From Monomorium pharaonis (taxonomy: Eukaryota; Arthropoda; Insecta; Hymenoptera; Formicidae): DNA of 64,000 nt. Location of the stretch: contig NC_050474.1 of assembly GCF_013373865.1 (NCBI RefSeq), forward strand, positions 2,194,001 to 2,258,000, in the 5' to 3' direction. Below, piece after piece: positions 44,773-58,200 of this stretch (positions within the stretch are counted from its first letter, which is position 1; each line of letters begins with the position of its first letter). Made by a program: the position numbers and the translations under genes. The notes under the pieces were generated by a model. It was not told where the DNA came from and ran no database searches. It saw nothing but the letters and a program-made list of their open reading frames with translations.

Positions 44773-45937
44773 ATAATCCTTATCGAGACGTATCGAGCGA
44801 TACCAATTCCGGTCAATGCAAATTTTAGGTAAAGCATCGATAAAGCGAGTTAGTTTGCGGATTCGATGAATACTCTCGCGATACATGTCTGTTTTGGAAT
44901 AAGATTATATCCGCATATGTGCACTCTCTGCTTATACGTATATGCTGTATGTCACCATAAAGTCTTACGAGTTTCCGATAAACTCAAGTAATACGCGTGC
45001 ATAAAAATTTTTCAAGCTGTGTTTATGGTTGCGCTCAAGAAAAAACGTAAGTGATAAATTAAATCTAGAGCAAGGATAATTAATAGTGATAACAAAAATA
45101 TCTATTAATTTCAATGAAAATTTATTGAATATTGTTTCTTTAGTAACATTATTGTATTTTGCAAACATCTCTATTCCGCAAGAGTATGAATATAATTATG
45201 AAAATCAAACTTGAATCAAATCACAATAATTAATTTGTATATGTGAAAAAATACTTTGTATATAAGTGAAATAAATTTATGTTAAATTAAAGTCCTTTTT
45301 TTAAAATAAACATTGATACCATTAAAACTCGAAATTATGGATAATTTATATAACTTCGAATTTATGGAATAGATAGAATTATTTTTTTTACGGAAACGCG
45401 GAAGGGCAATGGTTCACGAAACATTGCTCTCAAATTTAGTATGACATCGTATTATATATTATGACGCATATATTTTTATGAAAATTTTGCTCCTCACTAA
45501 GGGTTATAAATTGTGGAATTTTTTTTGAAATATTATATATTAGTAACATATAATCCTTCTTTACAATAATTAAGTAAAATTTTGAGCCACGTAAAAAATA
45601 TGATTTAACTCTTGATATTAAGAGACAACGAAACGTGACTGTAGTTAACAAATTAACAAATTATTAATATATCAAAAATTTTTAATAAAAGTTAAAGTAT
45701 TTGAATACCAAAATAATTTTGTCCTTTTTATGAGAAAATTATATTCTGCATATGTTGTTTGAATTTTAATTTACTAAAGCATTATAATAGATATAATAAT
45801 TCTTAACATCAAATTTAAATGTTTGATAATATTTTATAGAATTATTCTAGAATTATTGCAAAATATAAATAGTACCTCATTACGTGACAAAATATTATTA
45901 CATCACTAGTAAATTATACATGACGTTCATACATAGA

Positions 45938-45971
45938 GTTAGTAGAATCAAAACGCTTTGATTCTACTAAC
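45938..45971. repeat. perfect 15-bp hairpin, 4-base loop
   Basis: Arms 45938-45952 and 45957-45971 are exact reverse complements around ACGC. Confidence 0.93.
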
Positions 45972-46849
45972 AATTCGATTAAATGATTAATACGAAACTC
46001 AATTTTATATGTTTGTTACAAATAGTGAAAATGAAGTTGTTTTGTTATTGTAAATATGTGTAGTAAGTTTTCTAATATTACTTATTTCTAATATTATTTC
46101 TAATATTATTAAAAATACTAAATTTATAAATTAAAATTTATATTTTATGTTCATATTTTGTGTTTAAATTTGACTATATATCATGTTTATCTGAAATATC
46201 TATGGAAGTTTATTATATGATCTTAAAATTATCTAATCTCTATAATAAATGATAAATGAAATACAATCACCTATATGTAATAAGTAATTGGACTTTTGTA
46301 TTCATTCAAACAATACTTGTTGAAAATTAACGTGAAAGAGAGAATATATATATTTTTTTACTTACAAAAATATTGCACATTGTGTTTAAATTTGACACTA
46401 TATATCATAATGTTGTATTTATCAGTGCTGCACTGACGCATAACTATGAGTTAGGAGTGCAGATTACAATACGTGCGTCGTATATTATTATCATGTGCGA
46501 TTACATTCGATCATGTTCCGATGAAGGTACTGATTACAAGCGCGAATATTCTCATCAACTTTGCATTGAATTTACTGTAGATATATTGTTGTACCATCAC
46601 GATAAAGTATAACAGAATTATATCCCTTAGCATTTGTATACATATACATTGTAAATCAAGATCGCTAATGACTCGATTTCTCTCTGTGATTTGCTTATGT
46701 ATTATTACCCTGCAATAATACAAATTTCCTCTTTGTTAATTATTACTAATACTATCCTTCAACAATATACATTTATGAAAAGATTTGAATATATAGAAGC
46801 AAATTGTAAAATATCAATTTGTAGTTATACATCATAATATATTATTATA

Positions 46850-46969
46850 GGAGCTTTCTAGCAAGAGACACAAATTGACACAGTAGTAATTTTGTCCTTG
46901 TCTCTCACTGAATATCAAACAAAAACAGAAATACTGCTGTGTCAATTTGTCACTTGCTGGAAAGCTTCC
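46850..46969. mobile_element. 120-bp MITE-like foldback with TA flanks
   Basis: Terminal inverted repeats of about 39 bp start GGAGCTTTC on the left and GGAAGCTTTC (reverse strand) on the right, flanked by TA at 46848-46849 and 46970-46971. TA duplications are typical of Tc1/mariner-type elements. It has no coding capacity. Confidence 0.7.
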
Positions 46970-47126
46970 TATGTATTGCATAATTTAACTGTACTGTATT
47001 TTTAACACATTACTTCTTTATAAATTTTTTTTTTCTGATAAGTAATAATTTACATTTATTTTTATATTTATACATATATTTAAATATTTAATAATTTTTT
47101 AAATTAGACATTAAAAGACAACAGTA

Positions 47127-47494
47127 CTCTGGGAAAAAAAGGTACAGTTATAACTCATTTTGTGGCCCACGCTTAAGTAATGAAATTACTTGGATTTCTA
47201 ATAATCTTAATTTTATTTTTTTCATATTAATCCTGTGTAACTAAAAATTACAATTATAGCAAATAGCTATTCTATATAAAATTTTTAAGTTATACTAGTT
47301 CAATCTCTATATTAGTTTCGTCGATATCCAGTTAAAGATAATTTTTGCTTAAGTGAAACTAATCGAAATATTAAGTTGCTTAACAAAAACAATGGTCAAA
47401 ATTTTTTTTACAGTAGGGTTACGAGCAATCCAAATAATTTGATTACTTAATCGTGGGCCCAAAGTGAATTATAACCGTACTTTTTTTCCCACAG
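47127..47494. mobile_element. about 365-bp MITE with 64-bp terminal inverted repeats
   Basis: Left arm 47131-47196 and right arm 47427-47490 match over about 64 bp at high identity, both beginning GGGAAAAAAAG on their outer ends. The interior is AT-rich and noncoding. No clear target-site duplication was seen. Confidence 0.8.
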
Positions 47495-47860
47495 ATACAT
47501 AATGAGAAAATTAATAAAGTCGATTGATAAAAACATGTGACATTACATTATATTTCCACCATCGCGATATTGAAGACAAATGGTTATAAATGCCATTTTA
47601 CGTTATGTGCGAAAAGATCCTAATGTTAGTAAAGAAATGACCCTAATGGTTGACATACAAATAAAGGATGAAATTTTTGGCTATATATTTATATAAATTA
47701 TAGCTAAAAATCAGAGAAAAGAGTTATAATTTAAATTTTACGTATTATTTGTAATAAATGTTATTTCACTGAAATATTAATGTTTGTTCTCAGAACTAAT
47801 CGAGTCATTAAAAATATTAAAATCGAGGAGTGATCCTAACGAATTTTATTGCTCTCTCTT

Positions 47861-47983
47861 TCACTCACTCACTCACTCACTCATTCACTCACTCACTCAC
47901 TCACTCACTCACTCACTCACTCACTCACTCACTCACTCACTCACTCACTCACTCACTCACTCACTCACACACACACTCACACA
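47861..47983. repeat. (TCAC)n tetranucleotide microsatellite
   Basis: About 25 near-perfect units with one TCAT variant, passing into a short CA tract at the 3' end. The Ser-Leu-Thr-His repeat ORFs are artefacts. Confidence 0.97.
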
Positions 47984-49421
47984 ATAAAAATTGTATACTG
48001 CTATTTATAATAATTTTTTTGAAATAGTGCAAAGTTTTTTTACGGGTAATGATCGGATTTTAATAAGAAATGTACTCATTTCGCACCAATTTTCTTCGAA
48101 ATATGTTGCGAAAAGTGAATACGAAAGAAATTACATTTGCATTTAATTTATACAAATTAAAATTATTTCAACTTACATCGCGTCGTCTCTCTATGGTGTT
48201 GTAATTGCATGAACGACGAATTTGCATATGGACGCAAAGAATTTTATTTTTCTTTTCCAACAACTTGTTACGGATTAATTTTAAATACGCACACGTAAAG
48301 CTTTACGCATCGTAGTAACATTTTTTTGAAATTTTTTTGCAGTATATATAAAAAACAAAGATATGAGCTTGAAAAGTATAGGTTGACTCACGCGAAGTAA
48401 CAATTCCGCCGTTACTTCCAAAAGAGAAGATCGTAGAACACAATTTCATTATATATAATACAATAGAATTTGTTTTGTCAAGTCAAATCCATATATTCAA
48501 AGTCGTCTGAATCCAAAAAATTTAAATTCTTTTTTTTTATCAATGTCATAAATCGTTATCGATGTGAAACGTCTATGCGCAAGCTATTGAATTGAACATA
48601 CCGTAACTTCTGAAACTCAAAACATTATTGTAACCGCAACGACGTATCCGGCGCATTTTGCTCTCGGGATGCTTGTCCGTAGCGTCATGTATAAAATGCC
48701 ACTGTATTCTCCTGTGTGTCTTAAAATTTACAATATCCGTAACGGCTCGACGTGACGCGTCGCTGAAAATTTTTGTATGTCACGTGCCATGCACGCGATC
48801 CAATTTTGCTTATGCTCGGGCCGCATTTCTCGGCGCCTGGCTGACACGTTAATTTGTAAGCGTGTCAACCGCGGCCCCGTTTGTCTCGTGCATGCTGTTA
48901 ATTGCGAGCTCGCAGCACTGTCAAGTGTGCTGAACAGCCTGCTTAATGATTATATTAATGGATCGGACATTCCCCGCGAAGTTAAACGTATTGCCGGAAA
49001 TTGATCATGCAGTATGATCGAATTTATTTATTAGACGATCCCGCATCGAACGTAACGTCAATCTCGTGCTACACATTGCCGGTTAAAAAATCATTGGTTT
49101 TTAAACTACGTACAGCTTTTTCATTATAATACATGCGTTTACGGGGTACAGAATTAAATATTTATTATCCTAAAAATAGAAGCATGTGCATTCTTTTTTT
49201 TTTGGTATCTTTTTGTCGCGCGGTTAAGCATATCTAACACCGTTACCATGAACTCGTGCGTAAATTCTTTACTTGATATATTATACGGTGGACAGATTTA
49301 ACAGAAAGCGTTAGTCAAGTAGAGAAAAATACAGGATTTTTCAAGAGATTTTTAAAGATATTTTGCAAAGAAACACCATAAGATACTATCGCGTACTAGT
49401 CTTAGATTTTCATTTTCAAGA

Positions 49422-49426
<5 letters not shown>

Positions 49427-49515
<89 letters not shown>

Positions 49516-49527
49516 GAGAGAGAGAGA
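49427..49527. repeat. (GA)n microsatellite
   Basis: About 100 bp of GA with one GGAA interruption near the 3' end. Confidence 0.97.
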
Positions 49528-51205
49528 AAATACTAGTATCCGATATCACTTTTATGTACGTCGCGCAGCATGATAAGAAAACATTTTGCAAAACATAGAT
49601 TTAACCAAGAAGTTTTATCGCATAGCTAAATTGTAGACCAAATTATGAAAGAAGCGGAAAAAAATCTGCATATGTTTTATTTTTCTTTAAAAGACAATTT
49701 ATTAAATTAAAACCTTTTATCCGTGATATTACATCGACAATTAATTATTTAACATTTGTTACTGAATTTCATGTGAAATATAATTAAATAATTTGTTTTT
49801 TGTCGCACTATTTAAAATCATATAAATGTCTAACAAGCATTTCGCTCATTAATAATATTTATAAAATGCTTGAAAACGGTTAAAGTGAAAATAATATAAC
49901 ACATTTAAAAACATTATTTTCATTTTTATACAATTTTTTGTCGCAATATTTTCTTTTTCTTTATTTCCATGTCTCTAATTTCTACAGTGAGTTATTTATT
50001 CTGTCACCAATATCGCAAAATCAATGTTGAAAGCGTTGTACAGAACGGTTCAATTAATATGATCTCACAGGATAGTGAGTTTATTGAGACAACATGAAAT
50101 GTTTCCGATACTATCCTTCAACTGTAAAGGAGAGAGAGACTGACACTGAAAGCACATATGGGTGGACATTCTCAATATATGTGAGATACGATTGTACGAT
50201 TGCTAACAACGGCATTGCGGCTTTTGGGAAATTAGCACATTGATCAATATTCCTCTCGTGATACTTATATTTGTTACTTATATCAACATGACATTTTGCA
50301 AAGTATGATAATACTTATTATTATTACCCCTCTCTAAAAAAGAGTAAAAAAGAGATGTTATTGATATTATTGTCACTTTTCCGAGATGCTAGTAATTGGC
50401 TGTCCCGCTATCTCGTTGTCAAGTGCATTGTGACTTGCTTCACGTCGTGTCATTTCCAGCTGTCAAATTATCAATTTTAATAGTTGATTTAAAAACTTTG
50501 TTAAAGAAAATCAGGAAACAAGAAAAAAGAAGAGACGAATATAGAAAAGTATGTATAATATATAAACATTTATACATGTAGAGTTATTTTCTTTTTTGAG
50601 AAAGTAATGTATTACATAAAATATAATACATAAAATATAAAATTAAAACATTAAAACAATAAAATTTAGTTAAAAGATTACGTTTTTATGTTCTTAGAAA
50701 AAAATTAATATTTTAATATGAACAATATAATACTATTAAAAAAATGTTATGAAACAATTCACTCGCCCAATCATATCAGGAGAAATTATTGTAGGTACAA
50801 GTTATTGAGACGCAACTACCGCAAAGTTAAACGTATAACTAAGTTTCCAATAGTGGCCGATATGAGGTCACATAACTTATGCTAGTTTAGATTCAGCCAA
50901 ACTTCGTTATGCGAAGTTTGCTTAGGCTCGATGCAGAGAGATTGCGAAATGACAAGGAGTTACAGAGAGAGAGAGAATCCCCGAATCGTAACGATCGTAT
51001 CAATTCATAACTACAAGAATGCAGTGCGTTTCGCGCACCAATCATGTTTGTACTTTGCGATTTGAAATCTTTAATTTCCATTGATTTGCATTATAAAGAC
51101 GCACTATACATAAGAAAATTTAACATAGCTTTAACAATCCATTAGTATTAAAAGCAGGGAACATATATTGAGTGGTAAGACTGCATTTTAGTAGTATTTG
51201 AATTA

Positions 51206-51238
51206 AAAGTTGATATTTAATTAGTAAATATCAACTTT
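51206..51238. repeat. perfect 14-bp hairpin, 5-base loop
   Basis: Arms 51206-51219 and 51225-51238 are exact reverse complements around ATTAG. A second, slightly imperfect hairpin built on CGTAGCGA lies about 220 bp downstream at 51457-51494. Confidence 0.9.
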
Positions 51239-54200
51239 ATTACAAATCTTCTCATTTGCTTTATTATTTTATTTACTAAGATAAAAAAGTCAATAAGTAG
51301 TAAGGATGGAAAATAATAATTAAACTTATTCTTAAATACGTTGGAAAATAATTAATTAATGTTTTGAATCTTACTTGTTTTTCTTTAACATAAATAGCAT
51401 TAAAAATATTAATCAAAGAAAGATTATAAATCAAATAGAATATATTTTAAGGCTCACGTAGCGAATATTAAAAATGATAATATTCTCGCTACGCGACCTA
51501 CATTAGACACGTTTAAATTTGTGTACTAAAGTAACAATAATCAGAAAAAAAGTTTTCGCAACATTAAGAGTGCAGATAATTAATGTCGAATTCTATAATA
51601 ACCAATCTATTTAATGAGATGAATTTAACGTTATTTTAGCGCACAATAACTTCCGAGTAATAGATGTAGGACGATGAGACATTGAGAAAACGATGAATCT
51701 CGAATGGCGAATTTACGTATAATGAAAGCTCAGATTCCGAGTGCTACGGTTCGCTAACTTACACAGGAGAAGCGGGATTAGCTAGTTAACCACTTTGCTA
51801 TATTATATATAATTGTGTTGACTTGTCTTTGTAAATTCTCGAGTGTGTGAAACAAATAAAAGTATTCGCTTTTCTGTCACACTCAATTTAATGTCACAGT
51901 TTTGTTTTGAAAAAAGAAAAAAATTTTACATTTATACATGTCTTTTTATATTTAAATAATAACAATTTTTGCAAGAATTTAACAAGATATTCTTGTTTTA
52001 ATTATATAAAAATCTTTTTACGAGTAATTCTTTAAAAACTCAGATATATTTCTAAATATTTTAGCAATATACTTAGGAGATTCTAAAGAATTGTTAAAAA
52101 TGGGTAAAAGGCAAAGCATTCACGTGTATAAATGTAGATATACAAATTGTGTAATTTTTTAACATGAGAGATATTGAAAATATTTTATTTAAAATTATAT
52201 CAAAATAGAAGCTGTTTTAAATTGATTAATTGAAAACTTTACAAGTGTAACATTGTTTAATTAAATTGTTTTTTACGGTAACATTGATTCTGTAATGATG
52301 AATTATTTGCGCAATATAATATGCGTATCGTACATGGAAGCTCATATATCGAAAATTTGTCAGTTAAACTTCCAGTGATTTATTCGTATAACTATTATTA
52401 TATCTCGGTGACAAAACGGAAATCATCGATTGTACCAACTAAATGTATAGTGTAAATAATTTATAGATTTATAACAAAATCGAGTGTAACATGTACATTT
52501 TAGCCCACAAAGTCATAATATTAATAATTTTTTTACAGTAATTTTAAACTTTAATTATCATGAAAATATTACGTACATATTTCAATTAACATTACGTCAG
52601 AATATATAATGAATATCATTTACACAACTTATTTGAAATAATTTTTTTATTCTTAATAACTAAATCTTATTTCTTTTTCACAAGAGAAGCAACTAGGAAA
52701 ACTGAAAATTATTGAGAAAAAATATTGCAATCTTGGATTCGAACGACAGTAAAGATAGTTATGTTATCAAAAATAATTATAACTCTAAACGAAAAATGTT
52801 TCTTTTTTAATATAGCTGTTATTATCAACGATGTACAATTTTTTATAAGTACAATTTTAGTCATTTTCCTGCGGCAATATTATTTGAACAGAAATACGTA
52901 AACATGACGCGGTTAAATATCCAACACAATCTCGACACGAATCGTGCTATCGTGCGATGTTTTAATGAAATCCGGAACTGTCCTTCTCTCATTCAGTGCC
53001 ATTTATTTTGTGGAGCAGCACAGAGAATTCAGGATACCATTGAGAATTTAAATATTTGTCATTTGCGCAAATGAATTAAAACGCAAAGTAAACTGTAACA
53101 ATAAAATTACAGAAAGTAGGTGAACTATAATTCTACTGAAAACGTAACAGGAAATGTCAGAGAGAAATAATTAAAAATACATCGTCAGATTGTGCGCATA
53201 AAGCGCATAATCTCCAAGCATTTTCATAATTATTCAATGCGACCTTTCATCTTCACAAGAAGCATGAAATAATACGTTTACGATGCTAGAAATATGAAAA
53301 TAAGTTGAGGCACAGCGACATGGCGAATTTCTTAAGCTATCCAACATTATTGCGCTTATATATTGCTACATTACTCTCCTTATTTTATAAAACACTTCTT
53401 AACATCAATTGAAGTACTTGTCAACTCGTCGACGGGCGTTTACCTAAGTGCATCCTTATTTATGGCAATTTGAAGCTCGAGCAATAACGCATCATAGCGT
53501 ATAAATGAAACTCCGAGTGCTCATCTCGTCCAAATCTGTCGGTTTACCTTTCGGCCAACTGCGTGATGATCCGACACGATAACGGAAATCTAAATATTTG
53601 GTAGACCATTGGTAGACTGCCGCATGCGTCGTCGATACGTGCTGTTATAACCCTCTTCGTGACCCAGCACCCAGCAGCTATCGGCTAAATTCTCGGTTGG
53701 TTGAGACTCAAGACACGAACTCAATTCTGGATTGCTGCGAGCACTCCACCCATTTAGGAACAACGGCCGCACTCAATCGTGTCGACTTCACCGAACCCCA
53801 TATAAAGTGTCTTAGAAATTTCATCGCTTCTTATTTACGTATTCTTCAAGAAATTTTGGTTTTATTTTTTTGCGAGAAAACTCAGAATTCAGTAGTTTCT
53901 AAATTATACATAAATTATTTACAGTAGAAAATGAAAATATATATACACATGCACGTACAAAATAAAAAACTTACTTTACAATATAAATACTTTACAAATA
54001 AACATATTTAGTAGTACATAATATCCTTTTTTTTCTATGAGATTTCCATAGTAAGACAACTTATAACAGAATATTACAACAATTTTATATACAAAAGTTA
54101 AAACAACTAGGTATGAGATTGATAAATATTAAAAGAAAACTGATATTTAAGAACATGCATATGGGACGTGATGAAAATTTTACAACACCATGTAGGTTAA

Positions 54201-54771
54201 CTTAAAACGAGGGCTTATCGCAGTTAGAATTAGATTCGCGAAGAGTAGAAAGACGTTACATCATTACGCTAGTTCATCGATCGATATTCATATCTTCTTC
54301 GTCGTTTTTTATATTCATGTAAACTCAGATAAGTAGAATAGTCGATAATAACATGAAAAGCATCCGATATTGATTTTCAGTTGTGCTTCTTTTAGACAGT
54401 GAGAGCATGATTTGTCCCGTAAGGGATGAAGCATATTGGATATTATAAGAACATGTTGGGAGAATACATAAGCGTGATGTATACTACATCAGATAAAAAC
54501 GCGGAAATATTACGATATTTTTTAAAGAGATACAAAACAAATTTTGTAGAAAATTAAATTTAAAAAAGGAAAAAATGTACGCTGAGTACATAAAAAATAT
54601 TTAAATTTTTATGCATTATTAAATAAAAATTAAGAATTTAGAGTAGTTAAGAAATAGATTTGAGACCAATTTAATTAGTCAAGTACTGGAACAAATTAAA
54701 AAAATTTTTTTAATAACACTTTACAAATTACCACATTATGTTTAATTAAAAGAGTTCTTTTCTGACTTGTA

Positions 54772-55245
54772 CACTGAGAGAAAAATGTCGAAGTATTGAG
54801 AACCAAATATTTCTTATAACGTCTTCTTCGATATTTATTTGTTATAAAAAAATTTATTTGTGAAAACGAAATATATATTTCTAGGAAATGCATCTCATTT
54901 TTCTTATTAATTGGTTTATTTCTTAGGAATAAAATTTTTGAAGTAAAATATACGCTATTTTCTATAAAAAATTTATTTTTTTCTAATAAATAGTTTATTT
55001 AAATAGGGCGAATTAAATGTTTTATTTCTAGTAAATAAATTATTTATTTTTACGCACACCGGATGTTATCTCTCTTTAAGTAAAGTATGTTTTACAGAAA
55101 TATATTTTAGAAGTATATTTCACAGAATACTTCACCAAAATGTTATTTTATTTTTACAAATAAATTTTTTTATAACAAATAAATATCGAAGAAAACGTTA
55201 CAAAAAATATTTGGTTTTCAATACTTCGACATTTTTCTCTCAGTG
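54772..55245. mobile_element. 474-bp MITE with about 95-bp terminal inverted repeats and TA duplication
   Basis: Arms 54772-54866 and 55151-55245 are reverse complements with only a handful of mismatches, starting CACTGAGAGAAAAATG. TA flanks both ends (54770-54771 and 55246-55247), as for Tc1/mariner-type insertions. The interior is AT-rich without a transposase. The close similarity of the arms suggests a fairly recent element. Confidence 0.92.
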
Positions 55246-58200
55246 TATGGCTGTATTTTATGCAAATACTAAGTCGTATACATATACATCATTGCTTGAT
55301 TAAAAACGAAATTTAATTTTAAAATATAAAATAACTTAGAAAAACATTTCTGCAATATGTCAATTTGACGTGTTTGAAAATACTGACATCAGACTTAATA
55401 ATTGTTCGCTCTGAAGTAAAATATTTTATTACATTTAATTATGTCCACTTGTTTGACAAAAGAAAGGATACTTTTCGTTATCTACAGCACGACAAACAAT
55501 TAATTCGCTACAATTTCAAACGAAATTTTTGAAGAATACTTTGTGAAAGTCTAAAATATTTCTGAATCCAAGTAAAAATGGAGAAAATTCCTTTATCATT
55601 GAATCTTCACTTCTCGTGATCACGATACGTAACATTTCATTTGGGCTTCATGGCAATCGATTCAACGATACGACTACAATTTAGAGAACGCGCGTGTAGA
55701 TGCACGTGCATAGCATCACGGAGAATGATTGAATCACGATCGTTTGTGCCGTATCGCCACATCTGTCCGGCCTTTAAATATGACGAATCAGTTTGTACTC
55801 CTATTCCTCGCACGTGACTAATTTAATAAAAGACTTGACGCATTTTGAAATATTCAGATCGAAATTTTGTTCATCACCATGAATGTTTTTAGTTACTTTA
55901 AGGGATTTTAAAGTAGGACAATGAAAAAAGCAAGGAGCATAAAAAATGATAATTGTATAAACAAATTTTTTAAAAATTTAAATTGTTTTTTGGGTGGAAA
56001 ATTAAGATTTTATTTTACGCTTTTATTTTTCGTTTTTTAATCCTTCAGTTTATCATTTGTAAATTGCACATTTTGTATAACAAAATAATTTTATTCTTTA
56101 TCGAATTAGCCATTAAATTGAGACAAAGAGAGGATAATGAAACATCACGCGTTTATTGGAAACCGAATGTCGTAGTTTCATGCAGCTTGTTCAGAAAATT
56201 TAGTGCATAACGAGCAAACGTTTGTCTTGACGAAAAACAAAGTTCCCACAATTAGAAAGTTTCGTTCACAAGAAAGTGGAGACTTTACGCTCGGTGGTAA
56301 GTTTGTCTTAACTCGCTATTCGCTACATGGACGTTTACTCCGATACAAATTTCCTAATCGAAACTGCATTGGATTAAAATGGTCTCTGTAGAGAGTGTAG
56401 AGCATATTAACTTCTCGCTCATTGTGTGGACGCAATAAATCGATCGCAAATTTTTTTACACGTTTTCTCACAGTTTTCCTCTCATTCAATCTTACACTGT
56501 CGATTGATGAATGGTTTCTTGTAAAAACAAAACGGGAACGATAATCCGTCACGATTTTTTACGCGACTGTGTGCAAACATATATACGTGTCGCGTGTTTA
56601 ATTAAATTTTAAATTATATTTGATTAAAATATTTTAAAATATTTAACGAAAAAATGTATGTGCATAATTTGCATATCCTTTGTTTTGTCAAGCCGCACTA
56701 TTGTACGTATTTCATAAAAAATTAAAAGATCTCAAAATTAAAAAATAAAGAATTAAAAATATTTGTGACATAATATTCAATAATTATATGTTTGTAAATT
56801 AAATTATGCGTGAAAGTTACATAACAAGTATCTAAATAATAGTAACAAGATATCTTTGATCAATCGATTTTAATTTATTCTCAACCCAGTAGAATTTTCA
56901 TTGAGAAGAAATATCTTATTCTTCTTAAATATCTCATAGTGTTAGAGTTCTCTAATGGAGTTCATTAAGCTTCTTCCTTTCAGTAATTTTTTTCTAATTC
57001 TGCATTAAACTTTCTGCTAATAACAAACTTTAGAATGCTTTAATAATGAACATGAAAGGATTTATTACCCGTAACTGCTTTTCTCGAGCTAAGTTAGCGA
57101 ATTGGATACGAAGCTAATGATAAACGAGAAGCAATAGTTTAAAATCGATTCTCTTTATTGCCAGAAACAACGGCGTTTAAAGTGTAATTCATGTATTTGG
57201 AGAATGTGAAGAAAGTTACATGAAAATGTATCGCTAAAAGATTTAAATCGCTCTAACAATGAGATCACTTTAATATGTAAAATAGTTTTTCTTAATATAA
57301 GTAACAAATTGAAATGCATTTTATCATTCAACTTGGATTTAGGATACCTAAATATTGGATTTAGGATTTTTTTTGTTTATTGTTCTGCGTTTTTAAACAT
57401 TTGTCTCATTTCTTTAAGAATGGTCTCTTTTCGAGACAATTTATTTTTCTTAAAAAAAAAATTTAAATAGACATAAATAATTAGATCACAGATTTCTTCA
57501 TCTACTTCATTCATTTTGAGATAAAACAACACGCAAAAAGTGACGTGACGTGTGAAAGCGGAATCCTATATTCTACTGCAGTACAGTTGAGCCAGTTAGC
57601 GGAAACGCGTTTTGCTACAGCACAATCCCAGCGCCGAAAATAGCGTTAGTTTCGCCGACATATTGGTCGTTACGTATACGAACGTGCTGAAAGTTTCTTC
57701 CAGGTTCGTACTTGATTCGTTGATTTTCATGAAATGTCCTTCTCTAAAAGGGTCGCGGAATCAGCGTTCTTGAATATCAATCCCATAAATCGGAAATGTA
57801 ATATCCGTTACGTATCTCACGTATGTCAGTTGATACCTGCGCGAAGTTATGATAATGACGCGCATATATTTTCTGCTATGTGTTGAAGCAAGTTTATTTG
57901 TATAGAATAGTGAATTCATTATAAAAATCAATACTAATTAGAAACTAAGATTAGAATTTAACAATGGAATTCTATATTTATACAAGATAAATTTTCTATG
58001 TCATCGATAATGAAAATAGTTGTATTATATAATATAGATATAAAATAATCTGAATAAATCTTTATCTATGCTTTAACTGTAAGTTTCGTCAAACTTTTCA
58101 TGAAAAAAATATCTAGAATTATTCTATCTATATAAAAAGGAAGAAATTATGATATTTCCTGTTTCAATATTTAATAATATACATGGCATTTTTTAGAAGC

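Larger units (their letters stand above)
39412..47126 (+). other. probable first intron of the signal-peptide gene, 5' part
   Basis: No exon recognised. GC-richer patches lie near 40060-40760, 41570-41880 and 44170-44950. The rest is AT-rich with microsatellites and hairpins. Confidence 0.45.
47495..54771 (+). other. probable intron of the signal-peptide gene, middle part
   Basis: No exon recognised. A GC-richer block at 48600-49020 and another at 53420-53800 stand out. The remainder is AT-rich DNA with microsatellites and hairpins. Confidence 0.45.

Noticed and set aside
47784..48027. Ser-Leu-Thr-His repeat ORFs
   Set aside because: Translation of the TCAC tetranucleotide repeat.
52725..52765. 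TTCGAATC-like T-loop of a minus-strand tRNA
   Set aside because: The flanking bases do not pair into a T-stem and no acceptor stem or anticodon arm is present.
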